Below, piece by piece: positions 32,901 through 34,832 of a DNA stretch of 34,832 bases; within the stretch, counting starts at the first letter, position 1, and the number at the start of each line of letters is the position of its first letter. Below the pieces are notes generated by a model. That model was given only the letters and a program-made list of their open reading frames with translations. It was not told where the DNA came from and did not search any database. A program made the translations under genes and the position numbers. Source of the DNA: Clostridiales bacterium (GTDB taxonomy: Bacteria; Bacillota; Clostridia; Christensenellales; Aristaeellaceae); the NCBI GenBank assembly GCA_029012285.1, contig JAQXLU010000003.1, positions 1 through 34,832 of the forward strand, given 5' to 3'.

Positions 32901-33117
32901 GCGCAAGGACGCGGGCTTTGAGGTGACCGACCGCATCGACGTGCGCTGCGCCTGCGGCGAGAAGCTGGCAGACGCCATCGCCTCCGGCCTGGAGATGATT
33001 GCCAAGGGCACCCTGGCCCTCACCGTGGCTGTGGGCGAGGCCGACGACACCTACACCGCCCAGGAGTGGAAGATCAACGATCAGAAGGCCGTGATCGCCA
33101 TCCGCGTGGCAAGGTAA
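29983..33117 (+). CDS. ileS: Isoleucyl-tRNA synthetase
   Basis: This 1044-aa class I synthetase charges tRNA-Ile. The HIGH motif is at about 55-58 within RPHIGHIE, and the KMSKS-equivalent KMSKH is at about 594-598. An editing (CP1) domain lies between, and zinc-type cysteines are visible (CPRCG about 182; CEKCGG about 506). The large size and KMSKH resemble the eukaryote-like IleRS2 type, which is often naturally less sensitive to mupirocin; this is inference. It is under a matching T-box and is followed by a hairpin at 33129-33160. GGAGGG precedes the ATG at a normal distance. Confidence 0.97.
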   Translation: MYRKVATDMNFPAREKEIAALWKQNDVIRRSFGHRKDGETFTFFDGPPTANGRPHIGHIETRVIKDLFPRFQTMKGKNVLRKAGWDTHGLPVELEVEKLLGLDGKPQIEKYGIEPFIGECKKSVWKYLHDWENMSEQVGYWVDMEHPYITYQDDYIESEWWSLKTIHEKGLLYQGHKIVPYCPRCGTALSSHEVAQGYKTVKEVSAYVRFKVAGEENTYLLAWTTTPWTLPSNLALCVNPEDTYAKFRAEDGLTYIMAKALIDSCFPGQSVEIVEEMPGKALCGMHYEPLFDFAKGKVDKDAWFVVADSYVTMTDGTGVVHIAPAFGEDDNRVCRENDVPFVNFVDNQGCMTEDTKWPGVFVKKADPMVLDDLKARGLLFKPQPFEHDYPFCWRCDTPLLYYARPTWFIEMTKVRDQLVANNRTINWLPANIKEGRMGTWLENVHDWGLSRERYWGTPLPVWQCSCGHMHVVGSRAELRQMAVTDPGDKLELHRPFIDEVKLRCEKCGGEMQRVKDVIDCWYDSGSMPFAQWHYPFENKEMFEKNFPANFISEAIDQTRGWFYTLEAISTLLFDRAPFQNCIVMGHVQDAEGRKMSKHLGNVVNPFEALDQYGADALRWYFYTTAAPWLPKRFSKEAVQEVQRKFLATLQNVHSFFSMYAEIDGFDPNAHQLENVELSLMDKWILSKLNSLIQQVDDDLNNYRIVEPASAIQDFVDELSNWYVRRGRERFWGKGMAGDKEAAFATLYHVLVTLAKVCAPFIPFMAEEIYQNLVVANVPDAVDSVHLCDFPVADVSRIDKEMEAQMDALVEAVQLGRACRALANMKTRQPAARLYVKGAAFGADYQALCEDELNVKEVVFTQSTRDFTTYQLKPQMRTLGPKYGKLLGKIGQHLNTMDGNDVVEAFDRGETVSFVIDDTTVTLGKDDVLTAPMQKPGFVAQEEHGVMVVLDTNLTEALIQEGYVREVISKIQTMRKDAGFEVTDRIDVRCACGEKLADAIASGLEMIAKGTLALTVAVGEADDTYTAQEWKINDQKAVIAIRVAR

Positions 33118-33128
33118 GCATATGCGTG

Positions 33129-33168
33129 CCGGGGGAGGCCCAGGGCGGGTCTCCTCCCGGTTTGCTAT
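33129..33168 (+). terminator. Terminator-like hairpin after ileS
   Basis: CCGGGGGAG (33129-33137) pairs with 33151-33160 with one bulged T, followed by TTTGCTATT. The T-tract is weak. Confidence 0.5.
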
Positions 33169-33224
33169 TGAGCCAATTCGACCAATGCACGGGGCGAAGC
33201 ATGCCCCCCAACAGGTGTACGACA

Positions 33225-34556
33225 ATGAAGATTGCTCTGATCGGTCAAGATATACCGACCCTGCTGCCCACGCTGCTGACGGATCTGCTCTTTGTGGGCA
33301 GGCAGTCCGCCCAGGTCGCGCTGGAGGAGAAGAACGCCGCCATGCAGGCTGTGCTCCAGCGCTATGGCGAAAAGGTAATGGCCGACGCTGCGGCCCGCAG
33401 TCCGGGATTGAAGGCGTCCATGCTGGTCACCGGCAGCCGCCGCGAGGTGCTCCGGGACGCGGACTGCGTGATCTACGCCGGGGATTGCATGGCCGCCAGC
33501 CGCTACCGGATGGACCGCGAAGCGCTCTCCGGCGTGAAGGAGGACGATCCTGGATTGATCGAGCAGGCCCGCGTCAACGGCGGTATCGGCGGACTGCTCC
33601 ACACCCTGCGCCAGGGCGAAATGGTGCTGGACCTGTGCGACGCCATGCGGGAGGAATGCCCCGATGCTCTGGTGGTGAACCTGGGCCAGCCGGTGGGACG
33701 CACCACGCTGATGTTTGAGCAGTCAGGCTTTCGCTGCTACGGCCTGGGCCGCACGCCCCTGCGCGGCGCGAACGGCCTGGACAGCCTGGTGAAGAAGCTC
33801 AGCTGCAAAGAGAAGGACGTGCAGGCCACCATCGCGGGCCTGCCGGGCTTCAGCTTCCTGCTGGCGCTGCGGGACGCCAAGAACGGCGACGAGCTGCTGC
33901 CCATCCTGGTGGATATGGCCGAGGAGGAGCAGCTGGGCCGCCTGACGAAGCGCTGGTACGACTGGTACGGCGCTATCGCTATCGGCGATGTGACCGACCA
34001 CGCGGAATGGCTGCCCGCTCAGGAGGACTTCATCCCCGAAGCCGAGCCCGAATTCGGCGAGGGCGTGGAGCGCCGCAAGGAGCGCATCCTGTGGATGAAC
34101 ACGGTGGGCGAAAAGGGTGCGAAGGAGCAGGAGGGGCAAATGGCCCAGCTGCTGCTGCTGTCCAAGGCGCCGCCTATCCGCCCGATGCAGCTGGCACTGG
34201 CGCTGCTCACCGGCACAGACTGTGACATTCCCGCCGTCACCCGGTTCAATCAGGGGGAGTTGCCACAGCTTGCGAAATCTGCTATGATAGAGGCGGAGCT
34301 GTCCCTGCGCGGCGGAAAGGCCGTGCCCCACGGGACACTGCTCCCCGCGCCGCTGGTGGAAATCTGCGGCGAAATTGACGAAACCAACCATTTGGCCGCC
34401 AGAGCCGCCGCCGGAGACCGCACGGCGCTGCGGGAATGCATCGAGATTGACCCCGCGCTGGCCGGACTGGACAGGCTCTATGTGCAGGATGTGGTGGAAA
34501 AGATGATCGAGCTGCACAGCGACGTCATCAGCCGCTTGACCGAGGACGAGGAATAA
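33225..34556 (+). CDS. Divergent GH4-like protein, probable non-canonical or inactive enzyme
   Basis: This 443-aa protein has the fold signs of glycoside hydrolase family 4: an N-terminal Rossmann start MKIALIGQD, a DADCVIYAGD strand, RVNGGIGGLLHTLRQGEM in the place of the TGPGG block, and CPDALVVNLGQP in the place of the usual CPDAWLINYTNP. The canonical metal-ligand Cys block is replaced by YGLGRTPLRG and the His block by AGLPGFSFL, so both usual metal ligands seem lost. It may be a pseudo-enzyme, a dehydrogenase or a regulator. The ATG at 33225 has a weak AGG site; the longer frame to 33066 overlaps ileS and is unlikely. Confidence 0.7.
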   Translation: MKIALIGQDIPTLLPTLLTDLLFVGRQSAQVALEEKNAAMQAVLQRYGEKVMADAAARSPGLKASMLVTGSRREVLRDADCVIYAGDCMAASRYRMDREALSGVKEDDPGLIEQARVNGGIGGLLHTLRQGEMVLDLCDAMREECPDALVVNLGQPVGRTTLMFEQSGFRCYGLGRTPLRGANGLDSLVKKLSCKEKDVQATIAGLPGFSFLLALRDAKNGDELLPILVDMAEEEQLGRLTKRWYDWYGAIAIGDVTDHAEWLPAQEDFIPEAEPEFGEGVERRKERILWMNTVGEKGAKEQEGQMAQLLLLSKAPPIRPMQLALALLTGTDCDIPAVTRFNQGELPQLAKSAMIEAELSLRGGKAVPHGTLLPAPLVEICGEIDETNHLAARAAAGDRTALRECIEIDPALAGLDRLYVQDVVEKMIELHSDVISRLTEDEE

Positions 34557-34832
34557 GCGCACCCAACCACCCCTTTTTTGCCCACCACTCTCCCGTTCCC
34601 CTCCGCAGGAGGGGGCCGCCTCTCACGACTCCAAAGGGAAAGTCAACCATGTGCGACGTGAGGCGACCGCAGGGGAGCCGAACCAAAGCTTACACAGCCC
34701 CTGACCAACACGCGCGCTCAACCCCAAAAGGGCCCTATAACCAAGACGCGAGAATGGGTGTCGAGAGGGTTGAAAACCCTTCGCGGGGTGCAGGGGCAGC
34801 GCCCCTGCCCGTCGGAGCCCCCCAGTCGCAGC
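34557..34832. repeat. Non-coding palindrome-rich tail
   Basis: No gene is seen. A perfect palindrome pairs CCCCTCC with GGAGGGG (34598-34614). Longer imperfect complementarity links the CGCAGGAGGGG...GCCTCTCACG stretch to CGTGAGGCGACCGCAGGGG (about 34660-34680). GGGTTGAAAACCC and GGGGCAGCGCCCC hairpins lie near 34770 and 34795. The pattern resembles interspersed intergenic repeats of some Clostridia. Confidence 0.5.

Noticed and set aside
29965..33225. Very long minus-strand open frame opposite ileS
   Set aside because: It mirrors the ileS gene with His/Gly/Leu-rich low-quality protein; an effect of high GC at third codon positions.
1..34832. CRISPR arrays or defence-system cassettes
   Set aside because: No regularly spaced direct repeats and no cas, restriction-modification or retron genes were found.

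Overview
The window looks like chromosomal DNA of a GC-rich Clostridia (Bacillota) gut-type bacterium, possibly of the Christensenellales group; that placement is inference. Support comes from strong Shine-Dalgarno sequences, sigma-A promoters with 17-bp spacers, a T-box leader before ileS, a cobalamin riboswitch, a group I ECF transporter, a Bce-type antibiotic-sensing module and a LplD-type alpha-galacturonidase. No 16S rRNA is present, so species cannot be named.

Region 1 (1 to about 4450) is the integrase-proximal end of an integrative element inserted at the 3' end of a tRNA-Arg(CCG) gene. It is lower in GC than the rest. It carries five small minus-strand genes of unknown function, three of them tandem paralogues with similar leaders, a hairpin cluster between two of them, and a plus-strand tyrosine recombinase next to the tRNA. 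The other end lies left of the window.

Region 2 (4443-11196) holds the tRNA, a lone ZnuA-type metal-binding lipoprotein with an unknown gene, dnaA with DnaA boxes in its promoter, the alpha-galacturonidase, a cupin plus HD-GYP regulator, and a flavodoxin-like reductase whose gene follows an AlaX-type editing protein. dnaA is not followed by dnaN, recF or gyrB.

Region 3 (12420-17139) is a complete BceRS-BceAB-type peptide-antibiotic detoxification module with a perfect BceR-like inverted repeat before the transporter genes.

Region 4 (17162-22997) is the most interesting part. A sigma-A promoter and cobalamin riboswitch precede two secreted or surface proteins with transcobalamin-like (DUF4430) domains, then EcfT, a fused double EcfA ATPase and an ECF S component. 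The larger surface protein joins an alpha/alpha-barrel region, a two-helix membrane hairpin and a DUF4430 domain. That is the same two-lobe plan as animal intrinsic factor and transcobalamin. The layout suggests a Gram-positive corrinoid capture-and-import system.

Region 5 (23092-34556) contains an SGNH esterase, an RpiR regulator overlapping a BaiN/HI0933-type flavoprotein, a DEDD exonuclease with a zinc ribbon, a TGS-uridine kinase fusion, a Dabb-domain protein, T-box-controlled ileS and a divergent GH4-like protein that seems to have lost its metal ligands. The last 270 bases are non-coding and rich in palindromes.
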